Positions 1 to 10,715 of a stretch of DNA of 49,942 nt are shown piece after piece. The stretch is from NCBI GenBank assembly GCA_030684935.1, contig JAUXXH010000005.1:1-49942 (forward strand), in the 5' to 3' direction. The translations under genes and the position numbers were made by a program. Position 1 is the first letter of the stretch, and each line of letters opens with the position of its first letter. The DNA is from Pseudolabrys sp. (lineage in GTDB: Bacteria; Pseudomonadota; Alphaproteobacteria; Rhizobiales; Xanthobacteraceae). Below the pieces are notes generated by a model. The model was not told where the DNA came from, made no database searches, and was given only the letters and a program-made list of their open reading frames with translations.

Positions 1-2
1 AG

Positions 3-110
3 GCGGACGTGTTCGACTACATCGAACGCTTCTACAATCCCAAACGGCGACACTCGACGATCGGCTATATGAGCCCTATGGAGTTCGAGAGGCAGGCTGG
101 ATTAGCTTAG
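3..110 (+). CDS. IS3-family transposase OrfB, C-terminal fragment
   Basis: The 35 residues visible here include YIERFYNPKRRHSTIGYMSP, the very conserved C-terminal end of the IS3-family integrase core (DDE transposase, rve domain). The third catalytic acidic residue and everything upstream lie before the window, so activity cannot be judged. The reading frame ends normally at a TAG and the inverted repeat follows four bases later, which is the usual layout of an intact right end. The identification as an IS3 OrfB is firm; the exact IS name is not known. Confidence 0.9.
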   Translation, partial: ADVFDYIERFYNPKRRHSTIGYMSPMEFERQAGLA

Positions 111-113
111 GCG

Positions 114-140
114 GGTGTCAACGAAACCGGGTGCAGGCCA
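114..140 (+). repeat. IS3 right terminal inverted repeat
   Basis: These 27 bases are an imperfect inverted copy of 49805-49831 (four mismatches; the outer 13 bases are identical) and end in CA, as IS3 ends do. Confidence 0.8.
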
Positions 141-208
141 GGGAGGCAATGTCGCTTTGAATTGCGACGAGCGCATATTTTTCGTCAGAGTCTATTTGCA
201 AGCCCGCA

Positions 209-370
209 TCACTCCGCCGCCTTCTGCCCCTTCTTCTTCGGCCCTTCCTTCCTTCCTTCCTTCCCAACACAGGCTTCAAAAACGCCCCCGTATAACTTCG
301 GCCTTCGCCCTTCGGGCTTCGGCCCGACGAGGCCGCCGCCTTCACAATCTCCTCCGGCGTGCCCTGCACG
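209..370 (-). pseudogene. uvrA 3'-end relic
   Basis: On the minus strand this stretch encodes a degraded copy of the UvrA C terminus: QGTPEEIVKAAAS, then [18 protein letters not shown], and after a one-base shift EGPKKKGQKAAE and a stop at 209-211. The intact gene at 1067 ends [19 protein letters not shown]...KKGQQAAE, so the homology is clear although diverged. A short palindromic insertion (about 299-330, reading SGRSPKGEGR) interrupts it, and a CTTC-type microsatellite lies exactly where the frame is broken. Upstream of the QGTP motif the homology stops at another palindrome (about 370-397). It has the same orientation as the intact uvrA. It cannot be functional. Confidence 0.75.
243..264. 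repeat. CCTT tetranucleotide microsatellite
   Basis: Five and a half tandem CCTT units lie within the uvrA 3' relic. The reading frame is lost at this tract and restored by a single-base change, so slippage here probably caused the frameshift. Confidence 0.9.
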
Positions 371-410
371 ACCCTCGGGTCAAGCCCGAGGGCAGGCTTT
401 CTCGCCACCG

Positions 411-626
411 CTACTTCGCCGCCACCGGGGTCAGTTCAAACACGTGGCCGTGCTTGGCGGCTTCGGCGATATCGCCCCGGCGCAAGGCCAGGCGGACGAT
501 GTCGAGCTTCGTCACATCGGCGGGCGTGAGATAGGGGGACCACGCCGTGTCGTCTTCGATCAACTCGACCGGGACTTCGGCGGCGTATCTGCCTTCATGA
601 ATGAGTTTGATGCTTTTGCGCGTCAT
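411..626 (-). CDS. small conserved hypothetical protein paired with DUF4258 gene
   Basis: This is a 71-residue protein starting MTRKSIKLIHEGRYAAEVPV. It has a short strand-rich N terminus followed by a helical half (PADVTKLDIVRLALRRGDIAEAAKHG). No catalytic or membrane motif is visible. Its ATG overlaps the TGA of the upstream DUF4258 gene (ATGA at 623-626), so the two are translationally coupled. Small two-gene units with a DUF4258 protein are often toxin-antitoxin-like, and this could be the partner of such a pair, but that is inference. Because the upstream gene is broken, the partner may be a leftover. The frame itself is intact with alphaproteobacterial codon use. Confidence 0.6.
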   Translation of the reverse strand: MTRKSIKLIHEGRYAAEVPVELIEDDTAWSPYLTPADVTKLDIVRLALRRGDIAEAAKHGHVFELTPVAAK

Positions 627-924
627 GGCACCAGTCGCTTTCTAAAATCGCTATCCCACAGCTCCGGATCGGGTCGATACGCGGTCACCAACACCGCAGG
701 ATGCCGACGACCCGCCGGTATGCCCCAGAGAACGTGAATGGGCCGACCGGCGCCGTCGTGTTGCAAGGCGAGAACGCTCGGGCCACGCACACGATCCGGG
801 TAATCCCCGCCAGGGTATCGACAGGCATAATGCCATCTTTGGCGAGTTCATCATAGCCGTGGTCGGAGATGAGATAGTCGCCCGCGAGCACGAGCGTTTG
901 TATCCGGCGCAAGGTTTCGCTCAT
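623..924 (-). pseudogene. DUF4258 protein gene, disrupted by internal deletion and frameshift
   Basis: The first frame starts at 924 with MSETLRRIQTLVLAGDYLIS and runs through DHGYDELAKDGIMPVDTLAG. The second half, DYPDRVRGPSVLALQHDGAG, then RPIHVLWGIPAGRRHPAVLV and TAYRPDPELW, lies in another frame and ends at a TGA at 623. Both halves are typical of DUF4258 proteins, but the linker between the LAG motif and DYPD is missing and the frame is shifted. A deletion of roughly 25 bases at about 823-832 explains this. The original length would have been about 105-110 residues. The stop overlaps the start of the downstream gene by four bases. Confidence 0.75.
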
Positions 925-962
925 CGCAACCACCCCCACCCCGGCGCGCGAAGGGCGCGCCG

Positions 963-1058
963 ACCCTCCCCACAAGGGGGAGGGACAGGGAAGCGCGCGC
1001 CGCGGAATACTCTCATGGCTCTGGATTCCGGGTTCGCGCCTTCGGCGCGCCCCGGAAT
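963..1058. repeat. palindromic intergenic repeats after uvrA
   Basis: Two palindromes fill the gap between uvrA and the DUF4258 pseudogene. One (963-984) is of the CCTCCCC/GGGGGAGG type also found at 3251-3370 and 19162-19309. The other (1025-1058) is a long stem beginning ATTCCGGG around a TTC loop. They are typical REP-like elements of this genome and could act as a weak terminator for uvrA. Confidence 0.6.
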
Positions 1059-1066
1059 GACCGAAG

Positions 1067-4153
<3,087 letters not shown>

Positions 4154-4227
4154 TGCGGACTTTCAGGAATGGACTTTGGCACGGCAAAATGCGCCGGAAA
4201 GCCCGGCCGCCGGTGAGATGATTTTTA

Positions 4228-4242
4228 GAACGTAGGTAGAAC
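4228..4242 (-). promoter_or_regulatory. LexA (SOS) box of uvrA
   Basis: The site reads GAACGTAGGTAGAAC, a perfect match to the alphaproteobacterial SOS operator GAAC-N7-GAAC (GTTC-N7-GTTC on the minus strand). It is 75 bases before the uvrA start codon, where a repressor site is expected. A second perfect box precedes ssb at 10006. Confidence 0.85.
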
Positions 4243-4327
4243 GGCGGCGTTTCGCCAGACCCCGGCGTGCATTCCTGGTGTGGGGGATGGGGATAACCCG
4301 GGAACCGCGAGGCGTTGCCGCTGGGCC

Positions 4328-7300
4328 CTACCAGGCGTAGCGCACCATGGCCTTTGCGGCGTAGGCGGTCGTGGTTCGGGAAAATTCGCCGTCTATGTTG
4401 GTAGCGACCGACCAGCCTTGCCCGAACCCGTAGTCGGCGCCGACCGAGATCAAGAATGCATTCGGCGCAGACTGCGCGCCGTTGACGGTGAAGTTCGAGC
4501 CCGACAGGGTCTGAAACAGTGCCCCTTGGGCGGTATTATCTGAATAATCGTGCGCCCAGGCGGCGCGGCTGCGCAGCGCAAGGGTATTGCCACTATCGAG
4601 CGTGATCGTTTTGTCGAACCAAACGCCCAATTCGGTTCGGGTCGATGTGGTCGAGCGCGCCTCATAGGTGAGCGCAAAGGCGTTAGAGCCTGACGCTGCG
4701 CTCTCGCTGTAAGACGGCGTGCGGAAGCTCTGCATCTGCAAGGCAGCGTAAGGCGTCATGCCGAGCCACCGCGTCGCGAAGCGATAACCAGTCTCGAGGC
4801 GGCCGCCGAAGCTGTGCGCGTCGAAACTCGCTGTCAGCTTGTCGGTACCGGAAACCGTCACCGTGCGATCGGTGCTCATGCTGTGCCAGGCATACGAAAG
4901 CGCACCGGCGACATAGGCCGGGCCGAACTCCTTGCGGCCAAAGGCGCCGATCTGCAGCACGTCGCTTTTGCCGCCGCCGAGACCCTGCGACCAAGCCCAG
5001 TTCATGCTGCCGCCGGCGAGCGCGAAGCCGAGCGTCAGGTCGGACGCGGCGCGGTAATCGAAACCGGTGGCGAGTCCCCAGGTGCGCGCGGTGGTGTCGG
5101 CGGTGTCGCCTGTCGTTTTGTCGTAACCGCCATAAATCTGGCTCCACACCGACCAGCGCGGTTGCGCGAATGCGGCCAGCGTCTTGTCCCTGGGCGTCAC
5201 GGCGGCATAGGCTGCGGCGGCCTCCGGCGATGTGGCCGGCGCCGACGCAAAGCTGCGCGCCCTGCCGGTTGTTGTTCCGCCGCCGGGATTTGGATTGGTC
5301 AGCAGGGCGAGGAACGACGTCATCATCTGCGTGGCGCTGGTTGCGCCGCCGGTCGCGGGCTGGCCGGAGATCTGATTCAGCGCGCTGGTGAGTTGCGATC
5401 CGGTCATGTTGAGCAAAGTGTCGAAGCCGGATGGCGGCGTCGCGCCGCCCTCGACCGCCTTGTTGATGCCGCCGGCGACACTCGCCTGATTGCCGCCCGC
5501 GCCGGCCGGAAGCTGGATCATGCCGGGATCGAGCACCAGATAGACTTTGTTGGCATCGTAAGTCAGATGCGGATTGCGTGCGCCGGGAGAAAGGCTGCTG
5601 CCGGTGACATTCAGACCTGCGAATTGAGTCCCGCCCAAGCCGCCGGTCGCGTTGAGGATGGTGTAGGTCTGAGCGCGGAAGCTGCCGGGGAGCGCCACCG
5701 CCTGCACGGTGGCGCCGGTCAGGGTCGCTGTGCCGGTGACATTGGTGCGGTCGGCGTCGGTCGGCGAGACTTCAACCGTGTAAATGCCGCCGGCATTGAA
5801 GGTCAGGTTGCCGTTGATGGTGATGGTGCCGATCGAATTGCCCGGCGCCAGCGCGCCGCCGCTGGCGATGATCGTATTGGCCACGGTGCCGGTGCCGCCA
5901 AGCGCGCCGCCGCTGTTCACGGTGATGCCGCTCGATGCCAGGATCGAGCCGTTCACCGCCAGCGTGCCGCCGTTGATGGTGGTCGCGCCGGTATAGGTGC
6001 TGTTGCCCGACAGCGTCAGCGTGCCGGTGCCGGTCTTGGTCAGCGAGCCGCCGCTGCCGCCACCGAAACCGCCATCCTGCAGCACGCCGGAGAACGTCCT
6101 CGACAGATTGTTGCCACCCGCCTCCAGGTTCTTCGATCCCAGCGCGACCGTGCCAGCGCCCTCGATCGAGCCGGCCGCCGTGCCGGCGGCCGTCAGAACG
6201 GACAGGTCAATTGTGGCGCCGGCGCTATTGATGAGGCGCGCTGGGCCGCCGGTGCTGCTGCCGTAGAACCGCAAGAACCCGTTGTTGGTGATGGTGGCGT
6301 CGCCGGCTGTGCTGGTGTCCAAGAAGTTCATAACGCTGTTGTTGGTAATGGTGGCGCTGCCGGCCGTGCTGGTGTTGAAGAATTGCAACTGGAAATTGGC
6401 AGTGATGGTGGAGCTGCCGGCCGTGCTGCTGTTGCTGAAACTCAGATTGTTGCTGGTGATGGTGGCGTTGGCGGCCGTGCTGGTGCCGTTGAAGAAAATA
6501 CTGCCGGTGCCGGACATAGTGGCATTGCTGGCCGTGCTGGTGCCGTTGAAAGTCACATGTCCGGTGTTGGCGTTCGTGATGGTGGCGCTGCCGGCCGTGC
6601 TGGTGCCGTTGAAGCTCACTGTGCCGGCATTCGAAATGCTGGCGCCGCCGGCCGTGGTGGTGTTCCAAAAGCTGGTCGTGCCGCCAAGGTTATTCGTAAT
6701 GGCGGCGTTGCCGCCCGTGCTGGTGTTGAAGAAATCCAGGTTGCCGTTGTTGGTGATGGTCGCGCTGCCCGCGGTGCTGGTGCCGTTAAAAATCAGGGAG
6801 CCGAACGAATTGGTGACGATGGCGGCGCTGCCCGCCGTGCTGGTGTCGTAGAGATTGATTGTGCCGCTGTTGTTGAAAGTGGCGGTAGCCGCGGAGCTGG
6901 TTTGGGAAAAATAAATATTACCGCCGTTCGTGAAGGCAGCGTTTCCGGCTGTGCTGGTGTCCCAGAAAAACAGATTGCCAGTAGCACTGTTGTTGACGCT
7001 GGCGTTAGCAGCCGTGCTGGTGTTGAAGAAATCCAGGTTGCCGTTGTTGGCGATGGTCGCGCTGGCCGCGGTGCTGGTGCCACTGAGGTTGAAAGTGCCG
7101 TTGTTGGTGATGGTGGCGTTGCCGGCCGAACTGGTCGAATCGAAGAAAAGGCCGCCGCTGCTGACGATGGTTGCGTTGCCCGCCGTGCTGGAACCGGTGA
7201 AGGCAGCGTCGCTGCCTGTTGAGATGGTGATGCTCGCGCTGCCGGCCGTGGTGGTTTGCAGGAAGGTCGCGCTGCCGCCGGTGAGGGCGATGATGGCGTT

Positions 7301-8605
7301 CCCCGCCGTGCTTGTACTGAAGAAAACAAGGGAGCCGGCATTGTTCGTAATGGTGGCGTTGCCGGCCGTGCTGTCGCCGCCGAAACCGATGGCGCCAGAG
7401 CTGCTGTTGTTGACCAGGGTGGCTGTGTCGGCCGAATTGCCGCCAAAGAAGGACACCTGACCGAAGCCGCTGGTGGTGATGCTGAGATTGCCGGCGCTCT
7501 GGCCTTCGCGGAAGATCGTAAAGCCGGCCGTCGTGATGCCGGTGATGCCGCTGATGTCGGCATTGACGAAGTTCAGCGTGTTGAACGCGTTGACGGCCAC
7601 GGCGCCCACGATCGACCCTGTTGTGCCGGCGGTGCCGATGTTCAAGGTGCCACCGTCGACCGTGGTGCCGCCGGTATAGGTGTTGGCGCCCGTCAGCGTC
7701 AGTGTGCCGGTGCCGGTCTTCACCAGCGAGCCGCCGGTCGCGCCGGCGACGCTGCAGGCGACGCCGCCCGCGCCGCAGTCGCTGATCACCCCGCTCACCG
7801 TGGTGGAGAGGTTGTTGCTGCCGACCGTGAACTGCCGGGAGCCCAGATAGAACAGGCCGGCGCCTGCGATCGAGCCGGCGCTGAGCTTGCCGTCGCCGGC
7901 GGGGCCGGTGCTGAACGAGATGTCGACCGTGCCGCCGGCGTTGTTGGTGATGGCGGCGCTGCCGGCCGTACTGGTGTTGAAGAAAGTCAGAACGCCGCTG
8001 TTGGTGATGGCAGCGCTGCCGCCCGTACTGGCGTTGGAGAAAGTCAGGAAGCCGCTGGTGTTGTTCGTGATAGTGGCGCTGCCGGCCGTGCTGGTGTTTA
8101 GGAAATGCACGGTGCTGCTGTTGGCTATGGCAGCGCTGCCGGCCGTACTGCTGCTGGAGAAACCCAGCAAGCCGTTGTTGGTGATGGTGGCGCCGTCGGC
8201 CGTGCTGGTGTTGTTGAACCACAGGGCGCCGAAGGCGTCGTTGGTGATGGTGGCGCTGCCGCCGTTGATGACAATGCCGGCACTGTTGAAGGTGAGGACG
8301 TGATTGTTGGCGAACGTATAGGCCGACGCGCCGGCATTGAATGTCCAGCCGTCGAAGCTGGCGTCGGCTGAAAAGGTCAGGGCGGTCTGGCTGGACGTAT
8401 CGAACGAGGCTGTGCCGGTCGGCACCGCACCCGTGCTCCAGTTGGCGCCGGTGTTGAAGTCGGCCGTGCCGGGGCTGGCGAGCCAGGTCGCGTCCTGCGC
8501 CGCGGCCGGCAGTATCGCCGCCAGCGACAAGGCCGTCGACGCCAGCAGGACGGCCCGCAACCGGCCGCCCGTCCCGCTGGGTCTTTCTACACGCCGCGCC
8601 GCCAC
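4328..8605 (-). CDS. autotransporter (type Va) with STAG-type tandem repeats
   Basis: This is a very large self-secreting outer-membrane protein, probably a surface adhesin. I chose the GTG at 8605 because GGGGAG lies five bases upstream; a TTG at 8620 in the same frame would add five residues. The N terminus is a signal peptide (AVLLASTALSLAAILPAAAQ). The passenger holds about 26 degenerate units of roughly 18-21 residues with core TSTAG-x-A-x-ITNN, in a block of 5 and a block of about 21. Two autotransporter-associated beta-strand repeats (GGSLVKTGTGTLTLTGANTY and a similar GGSLTKTGTGTLTLSGNSTY) separate or follow them. A linker and a C-terminal beta-barrel domain (from about SVWSQIYGGYDKT) end in VRYAW, with the aromatic last residue needed by the Bam machinery. 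No protease motif is seen. It lies between uvrA and ssb, which are usually neighbours in this order, so it is probably acquired. Confidence 0.93.
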   Translation of the reverse strand: MAARRVERPSGTGGRLRAVLLASTALSLAAILPAAAQDATWLASPGTADFNTGANWSTGAVPTGTASFDTSSQTALTFSADASFDGWTFNAGASAYTFANNHVLTFNSAGIVINGGSATITNDAFGALWFNNTSTADGATITNNGLLGFSSSSTAGSAAIANSSTVHFLNTSTAGSATITNNTSGFLTFSNASTGGSAAITNSGVLTFFNTSTAGSAAITNNAGGTVDISFSTGPAGDGKLSAGSIAGAGLFYLGSRQFTVGSNNLSTTVSGVISDCGAGGVACSVAGATGGSLVKTGTGTLTLTGANTYTGGTTVDGGTLNIGTAGTTGSIVGAVAVNAFNTLNFVNADISGITGITTAGFTIFREGQSAGNLSITTSGFGQVSFFGGNSADTATLVNNSSSGAIGFGGDSTAGNATITNNAGSLVFFSTSTAGNAIIALTGGSATFLQTTTAGSASITISTGSDAAFTGSSTAGNATIVSSGGLFFDSTSSAGNATITNNGTFNLSGTSTAASATIANNGNLDFFNTSTAANASVNNSATGNLFFWDTSTAGNAAFTNGGNIYFSQTSSAATATFNNSGTINLYDTSTAGSAAIVTNSFGSLIFNGTSTAGSATITNNGNLDFFNTSTGGNAAITNNLGGTTSFWNTTTAGGASISNAGTVSFNGTSTAGSATITNANTGHVTFNGTSTASNATMSGTGSIFFNGTSTAANATITSNNLSFSNSSTAGSSTITANFQLQFFNTSTAGSATITNNSVMNFLDTSTAGDATITNNGFLRFYGSSTGGPARLINSAGATIDLSVLTAAGTAAGSIEGAGTVALGSKNLEAGGNNLSRTFSGVLQDGGFGGGSGGSLTKTGTGTLTLSGNSTYTGATTINGGTLAVNGSILASSGITVNSGGALGGTGTVANTIIASGGALAPGNSIGTITINGNLTFNAGGIYTVEVSPTDADRTNVTGTATLTGATVQAVALPGSFRAQTYTILNATGGLGGTQFAGLNVTGSSLSPGARNPHLTYDANKVYLVLDPGMIQLPAGAGGNQASVAGGINKAVEGGATPPSGFDTLLNMTGSQLTSALNQISGQPATGGATSATQMMTSFLALLTNPNPGGGTTTGRARSFASAPATSPEAAAAYAAVTPRDKTLAAFAQPRWSVWSQIYGGYDKTTGDTADTTARTWGLATGFDYRAASDLTLGFALAGGSMNWAWSQGLGGGKSDVLQIGAFGRKEFGPAYVAGALSYAWHSMSTDRTVTVSGTDKLTASFDAHSFGGRLETGYRFATRWLGMTPYAALQMQSFRTPSYSESAASGSNAFALTYEARSTTSTRTELGVWFDKTITLDSGNTLALRSRAAWAHDYSDNTAQGALFQTLSGSNFTVNGAQSAPNAFLISVGADYGFGQGWSVATNIDGEFSRTTTAYAAKAMVRYAW
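6230..7445 (-). repeat. tandem repeats coding the autotransporter passenger, main block
   Basis: About 21 imperfect units of 54-63 bases lie here. Their most constant part on the plus strand is GGCCGTGCTGGTG (coding TSTAG) followed by a variable part and GTTGTTGGTGATGGTGGC (coding A-TITNN). Units differ in length by whole codons, so the frame is kept. A smaller block of five units lies at about 7945-8230. The units are likely to form successive turns of a beta-solenoid and to be prone to recombination. Confidence 0.85.
7945..8230 (-). repeat. tandem repeats coding the autotransporter passenger, N-terminal block
   Basis: Five units of the same TSTAG/ITNN type as the main block lie here, separated from it by the first autotransporter-associated beta-strand repeat. 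Confidence 0.8.
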
Positions 8606-8820
8606 CGTCGCTCCCCACAAGCCTTGGCGGGCCTATTAATAGAAGAGGCATTGCGGGCATGCGCGGTCACAAACGTACCTGATCGGCGGAGGCGGGGGGA
8701 CGGCAGCAGCCGGCGTAGGAATTTGAGGGTGGTACTGCCTTGCTTTGCCACGGGTGATCGTCGAATATTTTAAAAACGTCGGGCCACGGAATTTGGCCCG
8801 TTATTATTCCGCGAACCGGG

Positions 8821-9732
8821 TTGACGGGCGTGTCTATTCAGACCGTGCAGGCCGCCCTGGATCGTTCCCCGGGGAGCGACGAAGCCGACCTGCTCCTGGC
8901 GCAGGCGGAACGGTTTGCCGCCATGCCATCGTTCGACGAAGCGGTTCGCGCCTACATCGACGGCATGACCGGTTTCCGGCGCAGCAATCGGCTGATGAAC
9001 AAGCTGATTTTTTCTCACGCGCGCTGGCGGCTGGCCGGCTATCTTTTGTATTTGAACGCCGACCGCGAACGCTACGGGCCCGACGGCGGCGCGACCTACG
9101 GCCATCTGCTCGCGATGTGCAACCGCCCGCCGGAGATCAGTCCGCGGGTCCTGAAGACGATGCTGGCGCTGCTGCAATTCACCGGCTTCGTGACGGTCGC
9201 GCGCAATAAAAGTGACAGCCGTTCGAAAATCTATCAACCGACCCCACGCATGCAGGACTTCATGCAGCCGTGGCTGCGCTACGCCACCGGCACGCTTGAT
9301 ATCCTCGAACCCGACATGCGCCGCGCGCAACTATGGAAGGACGATCCCGGCTTCATCGACCGCTTTCTGGTGTCGTCGGGGCGCGCTCATGAGACAGCCA
9401 GGCCGCTGGTGCAGTACATGCCGGAATGGGTTGCATTTTTTGGCACGCGCGAGGGAGCGGGCGCGGTGGTGCTTGCGATCATGCGGGCCGACATCGACGG
9501 CACGGCCGTGCCGAGCCGTGCTGAACTTTCCAGAGCATTCGGCCTTTCAAAGACCCAGGTTACGAAAGTGCTGCAAATCGGCGAGGCGCAGGGTTACTTC
9601 ACGCTCGATGCCGCCGGCGTTCCTGCGGCGACGGATCTTCTGCGCACGACATTCCGCCAATGGGTTGCCACGGAGCTGGCGTTCTATGCACGGCATATGC
9701 GTCCGCCCGCCGGAGAATTCAGCACACAGTAG
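8821..9732 (+). CDS. winged-helix-like hypothetical protein, divergent from the autotransporter
   Basis: This protein of about 303 residues is mostly alpha-helical. Two stretches resemble winged-helix DNA-binding folds: about 96-140 (ISPRVLKTMLALLQFTGFVT with a basic SDSRSKIYQPT wing) and about 225-255 (PSRAELSRAFGLSKTQVTKV, a clear helix-turn-helix followed by a loop). No signal peptide or membrane segment is present. It starts at a TTG (8821) or possibly the GTG at 8830. It is transcribed away from the autotransporter gene across a 215-base gap, which suggests a local regulator of that gene; this is inference from position. I do not recognise a named family. A bidirectional hairpin follows at 9754. 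Confidence 0.7.
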   Translation: MTGVSIQTVQAALDRSPGSDEADLLLAQAERFAAMPSFDEAVRAYIDGMTGFRRSNRLMNKLIFSHARWRLAGYLLYLNADRERYGPDGGATYGHLLAMCNRPPEISPRVLKTMLALLQFTGFVTVARNKSDSRSKIYQPTPRMQDFMQPWLRYATGTLDILEPDMRRAQLWKDDPGFIDRFLVSSGRAHETARPLVQYMPEWVAFFGTREGAGAVVLAIMRADIDGTAVPSRAELSRAFGLSKTQVTKVLQIGEAQGYFTLDAAGVPAATDLLRTTFRQWVATELAFYARHMRPPAGEFSTQ

Positions 9733-9753
9733 GACGACGTGGTCGGGGTCATG

Positions 9754-9781
9754 AAAAGGCCGGGCTTTCTGCCTGGCTTTT
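9754..9781 (+). terminator. Rho-independent terminator after the winged-helix gene
   Basis: AAAAGGCCGGGC, a TTTCT loop and GCCTGGCTTTT form a stem with one bulge and one G-T pair, flanked by an A-run and a T-run. It can work in both directions. Confidence 0.6.
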
Positions 9782-9803
9782 CCGCTTGGTATCATGCGCT
9801 CGG

Positions 9804-9851
9804 TTAGAATCGGTAGTTCAGGTCGAGGCGCGCGACGTTCATGTTGTCGCT
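9804..9851 (-). pseudogene. outer-membrane porin C-terminal relic
   Basis: The minus strand reads SDNMNVARLDLNYRF and a stop. This is the standard last beta-strand of Omp25/RopB-type porins (the intact porin at 33358 ends NSIVRAGLNYHF). It is fused directly behind a uvrA fragment, so only the last 15 codons of a former porin gene remain. Confidence 0.55.
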
Positions 9852-9965
9852 GCGGCCGCGCACGAAAGGATGAAACACATCTATGCGGGTGACGTCGGGC
9901 AGCGCCAGCACGCGGTCGACCATCTGCGACCCGCTCAGGTTCTCGATCGGCAGGCCGGTAAAGGG
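9852..9965 (-). pseudogene. uvrA internal relic next to ssb
   Basis: The minus strand encodes [20 protein letters not shown] followed by PDVTRIDVFHPFVRGR. It matches residues 139-175 of the intact UvrA ([20 protein letters not shown], then [16 protein letters not shown]) with about three quarters of residues identical. The first about 140 codons and everything after are missing. It has the same orientation as the intact gene and lies 40 bases from the ssb LexA box, where the 5' part of a divergent uvrA would be expected. It is not functional. Confidence 0.8.
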
Positions 9966-10005
9966 CGGACACGAACCGGCTTGTAAAATCAGTGTGGACG
10001 CATTA

Positions 10006-10020
10006 GAACATACCGGGAAC
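10006..10020 (+). promoter_or_regulatory. LexA (SOS) box of ssb
   Basis: The site reads GAACATACCGGGAAC, a perfect GAAC-N7-GAAC alphaproteobacterial SOS operator, about 195 bases before the ssb start. In many relatives such a site lies between divergent uvrA and ssb. Confidence 0.8.
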
Positions 10021-10214
10021 AACGGTGGGTCGCCATGTGGTCACGCTGGCAGATAAATCGGACGGCCCTGTGGATTAGGGGCAATCGGGGTTGCCGCCGC
10101 AAGGCCGGGGACTAGGGTGACAAGTTAATTCTGTGGGCCGCGCACGGCGGCGGCCCCGCAACGGCGAACGCGGACGGCTGGACCGTCACTGCGCGTCGCC
10201 ATCTGGAGAGCATC

Positions 10215-10706
10215 ATGGCTGGTAGCGTCAATAAAGTAATCCTGATCGGCAATCTCGGCGCCGATCCGGAAATTCGCCGTACGCAGGACGGCCGGCCGAT
10301 CGCCAATCTGCGCATTGCCACCTCGGAAAGCTGGCGCGACAAGAACACCGGCGAGCGCAAGGAAAAGACCGAGTGGCACCGCGTCGTCATCTTCAATGAA
10401 GGCCTCTGCAAGATCGTCGAGCAGTATTTGAAAAAGGGCTCGAAGGTCTATCTCGAAGGCGCGCTGCAGACGCGCAAATGGACCGACAAGGACAATATCG
10501 AGCGCTACTCGACCGAAGTGGTGCTGCAGGGCTTCAACTCGTCGCTGACCATGCTTGATGGCAAAGGCGGCGGGGCGGGCAGCTCGGGCGGCGGCGACGA
10601 CGATTTCGGCTCCAGCGGCCCGAGCGGCGGCGGATCGCGCGAACGCAAGCCGGCGATGGCCGGCGCCGGCAAGCGCGACGACATGGACGACGAAATTCCG
10701 TTCTGA
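10215..10706 (+). CDS. ssb: single-stranded DNA-binding protein
   Basis: SSB coats single-stranded DNA during replication, repair and recombination and recruits partners by its C-terminal tip. The 163-residue protein has the N-terminal OB-fold ([56 protein letters not shown]) to about residue 112. A Gly/Ser-rich flexible linker and the acidic tip DDMDDEIPF follow. GGAGAG upstream is a good ribosome binding site. The LexA box at 10006 indicates SOS induction. It is convergent with the CNNM gene, nine bases away. Confidence 0.98.
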   Translation: MAGSVNKVILIGNLGADPEIRRTQDGRPIANLRIATSESWRDKNTGERKEKTEWHRVVIFNEGLCKIVEQYLKKGSKVYLEGALQTRKWTDKDNIERYSTEVVLQGFNSSLTMLDGKGGGAGSSGGGDDDFGSSGPSGGGSRERKPAMAGAGKRDDMDDEIPF

Positions 10707-10715
10707 TCGCGAACC

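Larger units (their letters stand above)
1..140 (+). mobile_element. IS3-family insertion sequence, right end only
   Basis: The window opens inside an IS3-family element. It contains the last codons of the OrfB transposase (stop at 108-110) and then a terminal inverted repeat ending in CA at 139-140. The reverse complement of 114-140 starts TGGCCTGCACCCG and matches 49805-49831 at 23 of 27 positions, as expected for the two ends of one IS type. The rest of the element lies outside the window. The host sequence begins at about 141, just beyond a uvrA relic. The target duplication cannot be checked because the left end of this copy is missing. Confidence 0.85.

Noticed and set aside
4814..7222. 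An 802-codon plus-strand frame opposite the autotransporter
   Set aside because: Its repeated Gly/Ala pattern is the reverse reading of the passenger repeats; the minus-strand frame has a signal peptide and barrel and is clearly the gene.
6230..8230. A CRISPR-like pattern of regularly spaced short repeats
   Set aside because: The unit cores are imperfect, the spacing varies by whole codons and the region is one open coding frame with autotransporter features; no cas genes are present.
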